Positions 21,850 through 32,926 of a DNA stretch of 64,000 nucleotides are shown one piece after another. The notes below the pieces were generated by a model that made no database searches, was not told the origin of the DNA, and was given only the letters and a program-made list of their open reading frames with translations. A program made the translations under genes and the position numbers. How positions within the stretch are numbered: the first letter of the stretch is position 1; every line of letters starts with the position of its first letter. The DNA is from Ambrosia x helenae (taxonomy: Eukaryota; Streptophyta; Magnoliopsida; Asterales; Asteraceae), in assembly GCA_030844895.1 (NCBI GenBank), contig CM061228.1, positions 38,823,463 through 38,887,462 of the forward strand, read 5' to 3'.

Positions 21850-23200
21850 ATGGAATGGAATGACTTTTCTTCATACGACTCTTGGGAGGAAGACGATTTG
21901 ATTATTGAAGTGGGCACGATAACGATTAACTATTTGATTATCCGATCTCGAAGGCAATCCATGGTAACAAGACAACCACCTTTTGATCGTGATAGAGATG
22001 GAGCAAAAGAAACTTTGATACCACATTACTTTAGCCCTGATCCTCTCTACAATGAAGAACATTTTAGGCGGCGCTTTTGAATGAGTAGGCAACTATTTAT
22101 GTGTCTATCAAATTATTTGTCAAATAGATATCCTTTTTTTCAACAAAGAGAAGATGCAAGAGGGTGACTAGGGTTCACTTCTATAAAAAAATGCACTACC
22201 GCTCTTCGATAACTGGCATATGGGCTTTCGTCAGACGCAATGGATGAATATATAGCAATGTCCGAAAAAGTGGCTCGCGATTCGCTTCATTTTTTTTTGT
22301 CAAGGTATATGTATATATATTTTACTTACATTTCAAATATTGTTTAAACTTTTATTCTAAATTTGTCAACATTGCTTAAACTACGTATCTTTACAAAGGG
22401 ATCATATCCATTTACTCATGAAGATATTTGCGTAAGCCAACATTGTTTGATATTCAACGCATATACGAGGTTCATGGTGAAAAACATTGGTTTCCCGGAA
22501 TGCTCGGTAGTCTCGATTGTACGCATGTTGGTTGGGCTATGTCTCTTACGACTTAGCGATGTTATTTTCATCAAGGTGATCACCCTGGCCCAAGTATTAT
22601 ACTTGAATGGTGGCTTCGCATGATTTTTGGTTTTGGCATGCATTTTTTGAAGTTGCTGGGTCAAATAACGACTTAAATGTTATCGACCAATCACCTATAT
22701 TCGATGAGCTCATCGACGGGATTGAGCCCGTCCTATCGTTATATACTAATAACGTAAATTTCAAGTACGACTATTACTTGGTCGATGGTATTCACAACGA
22801 ATGGGCAACACTTGTTCAAGCTTATTCGTCTCAACTTGAAGACAAACGCAAGTACTTTACAAAGAAACAAGAATCGGCAAGAAAAGATATTGAAAGAGCA
22901 TTTGGCGTTCTTAAATAAAGATTTTAGTTGATTGCCAGCCCAATAAGGTTTTGGAGAAGAGAGAAAATAATGGATGTCGTCTACACTTGTATCATTCTGC
23001 ATAACATGATACTGGAGGACCAAGGCATGGCTATTTGTCAAAATTACCAAGGTGATGTCCCACGTGCTGAATCGACAATCAATATTCTTTGAAAAACTCG
23101 ATAACATAAACAATATCAAGAACCGTGAGACACACGGAAACCTTCGCCATGAATTACTTGAGCATTTATGGCCTAGACGTCTGATGATCTTGTACTATAT
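21850..23200 (+). pseudogene. Second PIF/Harbinger transposase remnant
   Basis: Pieces of a DDE_Tnp_4-type transposase occur in order but in changing frames. First comes an N-terminal segment ending YNEEHFRRRF (21850-22077), then SDAMDEYIAMSEKVARDS (about 22230-22285). HWFPGMLGSLDCTHVGWAM with the first catalytic Asp follows (about 22489-22545), then LVDGIHNEWATL with the second Asp (about 22780-22815) and RKDIERAFGVLK with the Glu (about 22880-22915). VVYTCIILHNMI lies at about 22978-23015. At least four frameshifts and several stops make it non-functional. It is clearly diverged from the copy at 3.0-4.7 kb, so the two are separate insertions. Possible termini near 21555 and 23395 are weakly inverted, and I do not insist on them. 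Confidence 0.8.
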
Positions 23201-23495
23201 TAGTTTTATTTGTAAGTTTGTATACTTGTTATTAATATTTATCTAACATTTTCTATTACATTATAAAAATTTAGAAAACATTATAAAAACTGGATAAAGC
23301 CATTGCTCACCTTAAGTCACAATAGCGTCAAGTGTGTGAGCTGCAGCTTTATCACAGTGTCACGGCTGCGTCCAGTTAGCACAATATTAGAGGATAAAGT
23401 GTGTTCTCAGGTGAGCCACAACACATAGTCTTATCAGATGAGACTCATGGTGTCAGTTTCGACAACTATAATTAAATATTATGAAAACTATTAAT

Positions 23496-24185
23496 TAGGG
23501 GTGTTCAGAAAAACCGCAAACCAAATAAAAACCGAAAACCGAACTGTAACCGTAACTAAAAAAACCAATCCGAACAACGAAATTGGTGTTTGGTTTGGTT
23601 TTAACCGAAACCGAATCGCTCATTCGGTGTTTGGTTTGGTTTTTGGTTCTACATTTTTTTTATTTGGTTTATTTGGTTTATTTGGATAACCGAATAAACC
23701 GGTAAAATAATTAATTATTAAATAAAAATAATAATATTTAATAACTCATATATAATATATAAGCCCAAAATATTAAACCCAACCCAAAATAAATAAAGCC
23801 CGTCAATTTATAGAGGTAATAATCTGAGTATAAACTAGTAAACTAGGGTTCATTTTACTATTTCTAATTCTTATAATATTTCTGTTTGCGCGGTTTGATT
23901 TTTTTGGTTTATATTTATTGCAAATTTCTTTTCAGATTTTGGAACATATAGGTATATAAGTTAGAGAAAAAAAACTTCGTTTCAATTTGGTTTGTTTGGT
24001 TGAATTTGGTTTGTTTGGTTTTAAACTGAAACCGAACCGAATTCAATTTGGTTGAATTTGGTTCGTTTTCATATTTCTAATTTGGTTTGGTTTGGTTTTT
24101 GGTTTGAGGTACAAAATTTTAAAAACCGAATAAACCGAATCGAATAAAACAAATAAATCATAAACCGAACCGATGAACACCCCTA
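23496..24185. mobile_element. hAT-type fold-back element, AACCGAA/GGTTTGG-phrase family
   Basis: The 690-bp element has an exact 8-bp duplication CTATTAAT (23488-23495 and 24186-24193). Both ends begin TAGGGGTGTTCA when read inward, an identical 12-bp TIR start. The outer thirds consist of words such as AACCGAAACCGAA and their complements GGTTTGGTTTTTGG; the centre is AT-rich and non-coding. The architecture matches the elements at 2224 and 5095, but the internal words are unrelated in sequence. Confidence 0.88.
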
Positions 24186-24193
24186 CTATTAAT

Positions 24194-25379
24194 ACTTAAA
24201 AGATATATAAGCTGATTTGAAATCAAGAAAGAAAATATATTTGTGACTTAGGCCATATATAAATTATATTTGGAGAAAGTATTACGTATAAAGAACCTAA
24301 ACATAAAAGTTTAAGAAGGAATATTAGCCATCCACATGTACGGCCATTTTTTTATAACCTCGTATTTAATTTTGTTGTTAAAGGGTAGACTAGACATTTT
24401 AACTATCCCTGCAATCACGTTCCAATCTTCTCTATATTTTCTTCAATTTTATGTTTTCAAAAACAAACCGAATATTACGTTCAAATTTGTTTATTCGATA
24501 CTTACAATGAGTGAATTGGATTATGTAAATTGCAGGTTTTATTTGGGATTCCCCGGTTAACAACATCGTAGACGACGAAGATTTTACAGGTAACATCAAG
24601 CGATTTTAACCCTGTTAAATTTAATATTTGTTAATTAATCAATTATTTTTTTTGTTAAAGATCTGTTAATTATGATACTGCTCCCAAAGGATTCAAGTTA
24701 CAGAGGCAAAGGGAAATCTAATTTTGAATTTTAATGTTGCTTAAGAAATACTCGCGTATTTATTGCAATACATTCGCGTTTTATAAAGACGTTCTTTTTT
24801 ATTTTGATATAACTAATTCATTTTGCCTTGTATCTTAATTTAATGTTTTTTTTTAATTTTTTGCTTTGCGTTTTAAAATGTTGAGGTAAGTGCTAATTGC
24901 GTTTAAAATGACAATGCATATTGTAATCATACTTGCATTTTACATGACAATTATGATCTTATTTTTATGGTTTATTAATACATGCTATTGCATTTTATTC
25001 AATTTGAATCAAATTCAACTTGCATTCTAAAATGACAATGCTCGTCTGATTTTCATGTTATACTTGCATTTATTTTAATAATACTTGCGTTTTATGAATA
25101 TTTGATTTAGGATGGTACATATAATGATTCTTATGTTGGATGGTACAAATTTCATACTTGCGTTTTATGACTATTTGATTTGCGTCTTAAACAAGAATCT
25201 TCGATCATATATTCATTAAGTTAACAAAAGCTGTGAATCAAAGGTACCACATTTCAACCAACAAAAAAAATAACAGAAACACTAGAAAAACCATCAAGCA
25301 CCATCGTCCACCATCCACCCACCACCATCCATGCAGTTTTTAGCCTCGAGGGCGAGAAACTCTAAAGTCAGTTTCATCC
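24194..25379. other. Intergenic, no gene recognised
   Basis: AT-rich sequence with a scattered TTGCGTTTTA/TTGCATTTTA word between 24770 and 25190 in both orientations. No coding region supported. Confidence 0.45.
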
Positions 25380-27014
25380 CCCGACCGTCAAGTCTGCACC
25401 CACCATGTCATCTTCATCCGACTCGCTGTCATCTGAGTCTTCATCTGCATCCACCCCTAACCACAGATTTACTTGAGCCTTTACCATGTTCTCAAGTTTT
25501 AAACCAAAGTCTGTTTTAGTTGGGTTATTCAGTGGTTTTTCATATAACTTTCTTAAAAAATCTACATCCCTTGAGAAACAGATTTCTTAACGTTTGTAGT
25601 GTTTTGTTCCCCCACCCTCAAATCCAACCATCACCTCAAACTCCTGTTCCTAAAACTCACAAGAATTCACATTCCAAAGTTCATACTTTCAAAACATTTT
25701 CTTAAGCTTATTATAAAGCGTTACTATTTCTTTTGTTTCGCTTGAAGGATGTGTACCGAGCATCAACATTTTTTAAGAACTGTTTTTGTACAGTTTTTAA
25801 TTGCATCTTCTAGAGAATTGTAAATCCGCTTTCTGTTATCATTCATCAATAGGTAACATTTCTTATTCTGAATCCACCATGTGTTTAATGTCCGGTTGTC
25901 TATCATTTTTCTTTTGATTTTGTGATTGAGAGTTTTTTTCGAGCGAGTGAGTGAGAGAATTATGAATAGAAAGTGGTGTGCCCTAGATGTGTTGAGTTGT
26001 TCTTTGTTTTATAGGAGTTGTGGGGGGAGGGGGGATGTTTTTCTCTCTTTGGTCGTCCCCTTTCTTCAATTTCTGTTACCTTTTCTTCTATGGGTTGACT
26101 TGTAGGGGATGCAGGTTTTGCAATTTTTTGAGCTTTTGCTCCATTTCCGGTTCTGTGTCAACTTAACAGAATGGAACTTTTGCTATAGCATTTTCTACAT
26201 CAGTATCTTCATCTACATTTGCAATATCACCTTTTTCTTTATCCACTAATTCACTTTTATCCCCCACAACATCACCTTGTTCTTCCCTACATTTTCATCT
26301 TCATTTTCAACTACCAAATCATCACTTTTACCCACAACACCTTCTTCATTGTTCTTTCCTTCAATATTAGGTTTTTCTTCAACCACTAATTTAACATTTT
26401 TATCTCCAACGCCATCATCCTTCTCCAAACTAGAATTATCATCCTTCTCCCCATCATCCTTATCCCCACTGGCATTATCATCCTTCTCCTCACTGGAATT
26501 ATCATCCTTTAACATTTCTTCCTCAATTTCCATATTATCGTTTAAAACATAACCGTGCTTTTCTTAAGATTTATGTTTTTCATTTGTTTCAATAACTGTA
26601 GTGGTAGATGCCTTCTTCTTACATACAACATCCTATTTGTTACATCTCTTTAATAACTCAGGAATCCAAATATATTTACTTCTAACTTTTTCAACGATGT
26701 CATCCATTTCTTTCTCAATTTCTTGATATCTCTTAATATTTATATCCATTCTTAATATCCAAAACTAAAAGAACACAAAAAACAAACATACCATATTTTT
26801 AAGGTTAAAATGCAACCTGCGTTATTGTTTATTATGCTTGTGTTATACTTGTCTGGCGTTTTTTTTTTATTTTTCTTCATCTTCAGCTTGTGTCCCCAAA
26901 TCCATTTCATACCAGGGTGCATCATCACAACTTCATCATCAACATTTTGACACTCGTCCTCAGACTCAAAAGACTTTTTACTGATTGGAGTTTTAATAGG
27001 TCTTAATGTGTAAT
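25380..27014 (-). pseudogene. Unidentified minus-strand coding remnant with acidic repeats
   Basis: On the minus strand, several stretches look protein-coding but are in different frames. 26533-26246 is acidic with a KDDNSSEEKDD/KDDGEKDDN internal repeat. About 25570-25385 contains LRKLYEKPLNNPTKTDFG followed by an acidic DEDSDDSESDEDD end. About 25900-25740 carries LNTWWIQNKKCYLL-like sequence, and 27060-26752 another fragment that overlaps the neighbouring LTR. This could be the tail of a transposon-borne protein, but I recognise no family. No introns or start could be fixed. Confidence 0.35.
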
Positions 27015-27290
27015 TGTGACACCGGCGAATTTCCAGGTCAAGATCTATACAAACCCTCAAAATTTTGTCATTTTTAGTTATGCATTGGACATTTTACACT
27101 AAATGTGCCACCCCGAGTGCAAAGCCCAAGATAGTGTAGGAAATTCATTTCATTTTCCATTTACGCATGCAACACTCGAATAATTCTAAAACAATTGGCA
27201 ATGACAGTCAAGCCAATTACATGCTCAACAGAGAGAAACTGAATGCCCGATTATTATGTAAAAACAAAACATGATTACACGTATCCATAC
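27015..27290 (+). repeat. Left part of the old element's 5' LTR
   Basis: Begins TGTGACACCGGCGAATTTCC and runs to the CATAC target site of the nested array. The right part is 37860-40483. Confidence 0.6.
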
Positions 27291-28022
27291 TGTGACACCC
27301 GGCATGTTTGGGTAAACACTTTATGAACACATAAGTCTACCTTAGCGAAAAACGTTTATTAAACATACTTGACGGGGTCAGTAGAGTCGGAGCACAGTCC
27401 GTATTGTCCAGGGTTCAATGATTCGGGAGATCATTGGGTTAGTCACACACCACACACACACACGATACGAGTCCCGTTGTTGGTGAATTACATAAACCGA
27501 TTGAGTATGTATGGAGATTATGGGTCGTGTGGTGGATTATATACATAGGTGTGTTTAAATGATGTGTAGATAATTATCCATGCTTAAATATGATAAACAT
27601 AGACTAAGGTTGCATGCTCATGTGTTAAGATGTGTTAGAATGCATTAAACACGACAAACTGGAAAACTAGTTAAAAAGGGTTCTGGTTCGACCACTTCGA
27701 GTGGTCGAAGGAGGGACTTTGGTTGGTTCGACCCTTTGTAAAAGGGGCGAACCTGGGATGTGAAATTTAAAGAATTTCATTCGACCAAGTCAGGGTACGT
27801 TCGACCCTGTGAAAGGGTCGAAGGAGGGCTCATTCGCCCATTAAAAAGGGGCGAATGTGGACATAGTATAAATACCACACTTTGTCATTTTTCACCATTT
27901 CACAAACCCTAACCGTCTCAAAACACTCTCTAGCAACTCTAAACATTGGGGAAGGAGTTTTTGCCCTTGTTTTCTATAATCTAACCTACAAACATCTTCT
28001 ACACAAAGATCAAAGGTGTGTT
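27291..28022 (+). repeat. LTR a, truncated by an internal deletion
   Basis: Starts TGTGACACCC and matches LTR b up to its position 30994. It then jumps straight into internal sequence equivalent to 32966. About 1.97 kb is missing, comprising the distal LTR and the PBS. Confidence 0.9.
27867..27874 (+). promoter_or_regulatory. LTR TATA box (also 30839-30846 and 35783-35790)
   Basis: TATAAATA is conserved in all three LTRs, followed about 60-80 bp later by AAACCCTAACCG and CTCTCTAGCAACTC, a typical plant LTR leader context. Confidence 0.65.
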
Positions 28023-28546
28023 TCTATAGCCGAGTATCACACACGTTAGACGGTCACACATAGTCACGAGTCGTGTCATTTGGTAAACATACTAACCTTG
28101 TCGGGGTGTCGGTGTCCTCATCACACAGTATCACGTTATCTATCTTTTGTTATTCCTACCTTGGTTCTATCTTCTTCTTTGGGTTTGAAGTTGAAGGGAC
28201 TATTCGCTTACATACTTGCTTACTCACACACTATCATGCGCTAGTACTTGTTATAGTACACTCCTGAGTGACTGTTCACTTTGGGATTCTCGTGTGATAA
28301 CAGTTTCTTTTAGGAATGTGTGTATCGGGTGATTTGAAGTTCTAGCTAGGAGCATGCCTAGAGGACCATGTAGAGTGATTTGTTATTTCGGGTGCACACG
28401 AAATCATAAATCGAAATGCATGAAAATCTTGGTGGACTTCATGTTCGGACTAATGGTCATGCTGGAACCACGTTCTAAATTCGTTTGGTCACTTGTAGCT
28501 CGATCTGTTAGTGGTTTTGAGTGTCTTGTCTCATCTGTGGCAGAAC

Positions 28547-29869
28547 ATGTCTGGTCGCGCTGGTGGATGTGCTGGTGGACGTCGTGGTGGCGGCGGGGGT
28601 CGCAATGGTGATGGACGAGGTGGTGGGAACATCACCATGACTCAGGCGGAGTTGGAGCACATGTTGCAGCAGCAGCTGAACGTTGCGTTGGCTGCTTTCC
28701 AGGCTGCTCAGCAGACCCTTGGAAATACCAATCAGATGCAGTCTGGGTGCACGTACAAGAAGTTCATGGACTGTAAGCCCCATATCTTCAATGGGACTGA
28801 AGGAGCAGTGGGACTACTTAGGTGGTTGGAGAAGATTGAATCGGTGTTTGCTATGTGTAACTGTCCCGACGCTGATCGCGTCAAGTATGCTTCTGCTACA
28901 CTGGAGGGACATGCGTTGACCTGGTGGAACTCCACCACTACGAACATTGGTCTGGGTGAGGCCAATGCTATGCCGTGGTCCGAATTTGTTCAGATGTTGA
29001 GGGCAGAGTATTGCCCAAGAGACGAGATTATGAAGTTGGAGCATGAGTTTTGGAATCTGAAGATGGTTGGGTCGGAGATCGAGGAGTTTACTGCTAGGCA
29101 CAACGAGTTGGCTGTGATGTGCCCCGGTTTGGCTACACCGGAGTACCGGAGGATTGAGCACTACGTTGCTGGGTTAGTGCCGGAGGTTGCTGGACTTGTT
29201 GCCGCTGCTGATCACACTACTATGTTGGCCACTGTTCGGGCAGCTCACAAGCTGACCAACATGAAGGTTGCTGAGGGCGTTCTACCTCCGAGGGGTGCTA
29301 CTGTGAAAGCCCCTGCGGACAACAAGCGCAAGTGGGATGGTACTGGAAAGAGTGCAAGTTCGGGTCAACCGCAGCAGCAGGTGAGGAAGACTGAGGCTTT
29401 GGGGTCGTCTTCGGGTCAGAGGCAAGACGGGTACACGGGGAAACTGCCGGAGTGCAATCAATGTGGGTTCCATCATTACGGCAGCTGTGAGAAGTTTCGT
29501 TGCAACCGCTGTAAGCGTGTGGGCCATATTGCTAAAAACTGTAGAGTCAATCTACAGACAGTTCCAGGCCAAGCAGTTGTCCCTGCCCCTATTCCTCAGG
29601 GGAACCAAGGGTGTTATAACTGTGGGGAGACTGGGCACTTCAAACGTGATTATCCTAAGCTGAACCAAGGGACTGCAGGTGGTGCAGGGAACGAAGGTGG
29701 CGGCCGAACTACTCGTGGTCATGTTTATGTCATTGGCGCTAGGGAGAACCAGGAGGATCCTGATACTGTTACTGGTGAGTATTCTTTTCTTGATTCTCGT
29801 TATGCTCGTATTCATTCTCGTTCACATTGTTTGGCGATTCGTATTCATTGTGTGCATTCAGTCTGGTAG
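28547..29869 (+). CDS. Gag polyprotein, copy 1, with fused protease N-terminal scrap
   Basis: Gag forms the particle that packages element RNA. The start chosen is ATG 28547 (MSGRAGG), because this Gly/Arg-rich start is usual for such Gags; an in-frame upstream codon at 28511 adds 12 residues. Order: Gly/Arg-rich N-terminus; Gln-rich helix (ELEHMLQQQLNVALAAFQAA); Retrotrans_gag core with FNGTEGAVGLLRWLEKIES, ALTWWN and EFWNLKM; basic linker. The zinc region contains CNRCKRVGHIAKNC and CYNCGETGHFKRDY. The second knuckle has Tyr in place of the last Cys. The frame runs into VIGARENQEDPDTVTGEYSF, the lead-in to a gypsy protease, but stops before any DTG active site because pol is deleted. The frame is open, roughly 440 residues. 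The nearby pol-less context implies trans mobilisation. Confidence 0.85.
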   Translation: MSGRAGGCAGGRRGGGGGRNGDGRGGGNITMTQAELEHMLQQQLNVALAAFQAAQQTLGNTNQMQSGCTYKKFMDCKPHIFNGTEGAVGLLRWLEKIESVFAMCNCPDADRVKYASATLEGHALTWWNSTTTNIGLGEANAMPWSEFVQMLRAEYCPRDEIMKLEHEFWNLKMVGSEIEEFTARHNELAVMCPGLATPEYRRIEHYVAGLVPEVAGLVAAADHTTMLATVRAAHKLTNMKVAEGVLPPRGATVKAPADNKRKWDGTGKSASSGQPQQQVRKTEALGSSSGQRQDGYTGKLPECNQCGFHHYGSCEKFRCNRCKRVGHIAKNCRVNLQTVPGQAVVPAPIPQGNQGCYNCGETGHFKRDYPKLNQGTAGGAGNEGGGRTTRGHVYVIGARENQEDPDTVTGEYSFLDSRYARIHSRSHCLAIRIHCVHSVW

Positions 29870-30265
29870 TTGGTCATTGTTTTGCATTCATGGGTCTGAT
29901 GTCGGTCCTTTGGAGATGCTACTTGGACGGTACCGGTGTGTCATTTATACCGATCATAGTAGTCTCTAGTAGACCTTCGATCAGGGGAATTCATTGTTTT
30001 CTATTAACTTTGGGGAGGGCGGTTCCCCGGCATAGAGTATCTGTTGATATCATCTCTCGTTCGTGGTTATCATTTCGGTTGTCTTATGGTAAAATGTTAC
30101 TTGGGTTGGGTCGACACTCATTACTGTCGAAGAGTGAATCTCGGGGCGAGATTCCTTTCAACAGGGGGATGATGTAACGACCGGGAATTTTTTTTTCTTT
30201 TGTCGCTTCGTTCTCTTTGACTTCGGGAAATTTTCGGGACGAAAATTCTTTCAACAGGGGGATGA
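29870..30265 (+). other. Pol scar with RNase H scrap and two polypurine-tract-like ends
   Basis: After gag, the only pol trace is VIYTDHSSL (29938-29965), matching the YTDHKSL motif at the end of gypsy RNase H. Two copies of TTTCAACAGGGGGATGATG occur (about 30157-30174 and 30249-30265). The first is followed by TAACGACCGGGAATTT, which looks like the start of another LTR; the second directly precedes LTR b. The same arrangement occurs at 34813-35209. Confidence 0.7.
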
Positions 30266-32911
30266 TGTGACACCCGGCATGTTTGGGTCAACACTTTATG
30301 AACACATAAGTCTACCTTAGCGAAAAACGTTTATTAAACATACTTGACGGGGTCAGTAGAGTCGGAGCACAGTCCGTATTGTCCAGGGTTCAATGATTCG
30401 GGAGATCATTGGGTTAGTCACACACACACACACACGATACGAGTCCCGTTGTTGGTGAATTACATAAACCGATTGAGTATGTATGGAGATTATGGGTCGT
30501 GTGGTGGATTATATACATAGGTGTGTTTAAATGATGTGTAGATAATTATCCATGCTTAAATATGATAAACATAGACTAAGGTTGCATGCTCATGTGTTAA
30601 GATGTGTTAGAATGCGTTAAACACGACAAACTGGAAAACTAGTTAAAAGGGGTTCTGGTTCGACCACTTCGAGTGGTCGAAGGAGGGACTTTGGTTGGTT
30701 CGACCCTTTGTAAAAGGGGCGAACCTGGGATGTGAAATTTAAAGAATTTCATTCGACCAAGTCAGGGTACGTTCGACCCTGTGAAAGGGTCGAAGGAGGG
30801 ATCATTCGCCCATTAAAAAGGGGCGAATGTGGACATAGTATAAATACCACACTTTGTCATTTTTCACCATTTCACAAACCCTAACCGTCTCAAAACACTC
30901 TCTAGCAACTCTAAACATTGGGGAAGGAGTTTTTGCCCTTGTTTTCTATAATCTAACCTACAAACATCTTCTACACAAAGATCAAAGGTGTGTTCTTCAT
31001 TCTAAATCATTTTTTAAAGCATTTCAATTCGTTTTTTATTAAACCCCAAGAGTCCAGATCTGATACAAACATGTTTTCATGGATAAAAACCTTCCTAATG
31101 TCTTTCTAAACAAAACCTATTCATAAACAATGAGTTTTCATACAAACTAACATGTGTTAATGGTGTTTTGTGTGATGTTATGTATTGTTTGATGATTGAT
31201 TGCTGTATAGATGTTATAACAATGATCTAGGACTGTTGTTGATGATGTTTTATGATTGAGATAGGTTACAATTGATTATTGATGATGTTTTATCCATTTT
31301 GGGGATTTTGGGTTAGATCTAGGGCTTGTTCATGATGATAGTGATAAGGATATGATTGGGGGATTTATTGTTCATGGTAATCTGAGTATATTAAGTTGAT
31401 TATTGATTGATTTCATAAAGTTTCCTAATTAGGTAAAGATTGCATGCATGATGATGTGACATCTCCATAATTTACTATTTTGGGAAACTTGTAAAACGAC
31501 TAGATTTTGGTGTAAAATCGGTAGGGTTTTGTAGGGATAAGTTATCCATGCTTGACTGCTGTGTTTGATGATGTTTCGAGTCGTTTCGAATGTGTTTGAA
31601 GCGTTTTTAGGGAAAATTGCACAACAGGGGCGAACCTGGCCTCCTTCGACCGGTCGATGGTGCGAAGGAGGGACTCCAGGGTCGAACCTGGTTACTAAAT
31701 GGTCGAACGTATTACAAATGGGCGAAGGAGGGAGAAAAGGCGCGAAGGTAGCCACATTCGACCGTTTAAAGCCTCATTCGACCACTTAGAGCTACATTCG
31801 ACCCTATGATTTCTAAAATGAGATTTTTGATGCAAACTAAGTGTTTTATGCTTGAAACTTATGTGTTAAACTTATGTGCATGACTAATTGATGTAATGGG
31901 TCACCAACGGGATGTCGGGTCGGTCCGGGATGTCCGGTTAACGTTTAAACACACTTTTTAACACACGTAGTCAAGATCTGGACAATCGGGGACTAGTTAG
32001 CCTTCGGGTTAATAGTCATCACACTTACGTAAACCCATTGATAGGTTGTCATTAGTTGGGATTATCATACACGTGTTGGAATTCTAGTTATCAGAAGACG
32101 CACTCTAAGGTGAGTTTCACGGCCCCACTCTTTTACTGGTTTTACGATTTCGGGGGAGAAAACATGCTGTGTTCTTTAACGAGTGTCAAATGTGTTTTCC
32201 TAAAAGGCATGACAACTATGTTTTGGGTACTCATGTATTTACTACGTTTTTGGGAGTGTTCATTTGGGTTCAAGATATTCATTTATGTTCTGCATATATG
32301 GCCTATGTTGTGGCAGTTCGTTAGCCGTGGTGCGGTAGTTCGTTAGCCTCTATGTGGTAGTTCGTTAGCTATGTTATAGTAGTTCGTTGACCATGGGATG
32401 GTAGTTCGTTAGCTATGGTAAAGTAGTTCGTTGACCATGGGATGGTAGTTCGTTAATTGCGGTGGGCGATAGTTCGTTTGGGAGGTTCGTTATGGAGTTC
32501 AAATATTTAACGAGTGTTTTCATCGGTCGGTAGAATCATGATGGTCTTTCAAAAGTTCGTGAAACGTTTTACTTAAAAACCTGTGAACTCACCGGCATTA
32601 TTTGCTGACGTTTTTAGCATGTTTGTCTCAGGTCGCTAAGGTAGCAGCTGTCGATAGGCGCACGGAGTCACACGGCGTCTAGGATTCATGTGGATCTCAT
32701 TTAGTATTTTCAGACTTTCGTACTTTTGATTTCATGTTGTAATGAAGTTTTGCGCTTCCGCAGCGTTGGATCATTTATGAAAAACCTAATGGTTTGATTA
32801 TGTCATTTTTACGTATCATATAGTGTTGTTTATTGTGACCGTTGACTTGGATCCTGGTGTGTCACGCGCCTCGCGGTAAAACCCCACACGTGGAAATTTG
32901 AGGGTGTGACA
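30266..32911 (+). repeat. LTR b (central, complete)
   Basis: 2646 bp, TGTGACACCC to GGGTGTGACA. It contains the TATA box, clusters of TTCGACC/GGTCGAA inverted words at 30655-30835 and 31620-31805, and a GTAGTTCGTTAGC minisatellite at about 32306-32480. It serves as 3' LTR of unit 1 and 5' LTR of unit 2. Confidence 0.92.
32306..32480 (+). repeat. Minisatellite in LTR b (copy at 37249-37423 in LTR c)
   Basis: About eight imperfect copies of a 22-27-bp unit built on GGTAGTTCGTTAGC, alternating endings GCTATG and GACCATGGGAT. Confidence 0.8.
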
Positions 32912-32914
32912 GAT

Positions 32915-32926
32915 TGGTATCAGAGC
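32915..32926 (+). other. Primer-binding site, initiator tRNA-Met type
   Basis: TGGTATCAGAGC lies three bases after the end of LTR b. This is the only PBS in the array; the equivalent site after LTR a is deleted. Confidence 0.9.

Noticed and set aside
21555..23400. TIRs for the second Harbinger copy
   Set aside because: An ACTATCC...ATGGGG-like left end and an ATCCTCTAATATTG-like right end are only weakly similar, and no TTA duplication was found.
26277..26552. Ser/Phe/Pro-rich plus-strand frame
   Set aside because: It is the complement of the acidic minus-strand repeat; the minus reading has the more protein-like composition.
28511..28546. Upstream start for Gag
   Set aside because: The extra residues are unlike related Gag starts, and the MSGRAGG start is typical; the same choice was made at 33454-33489.
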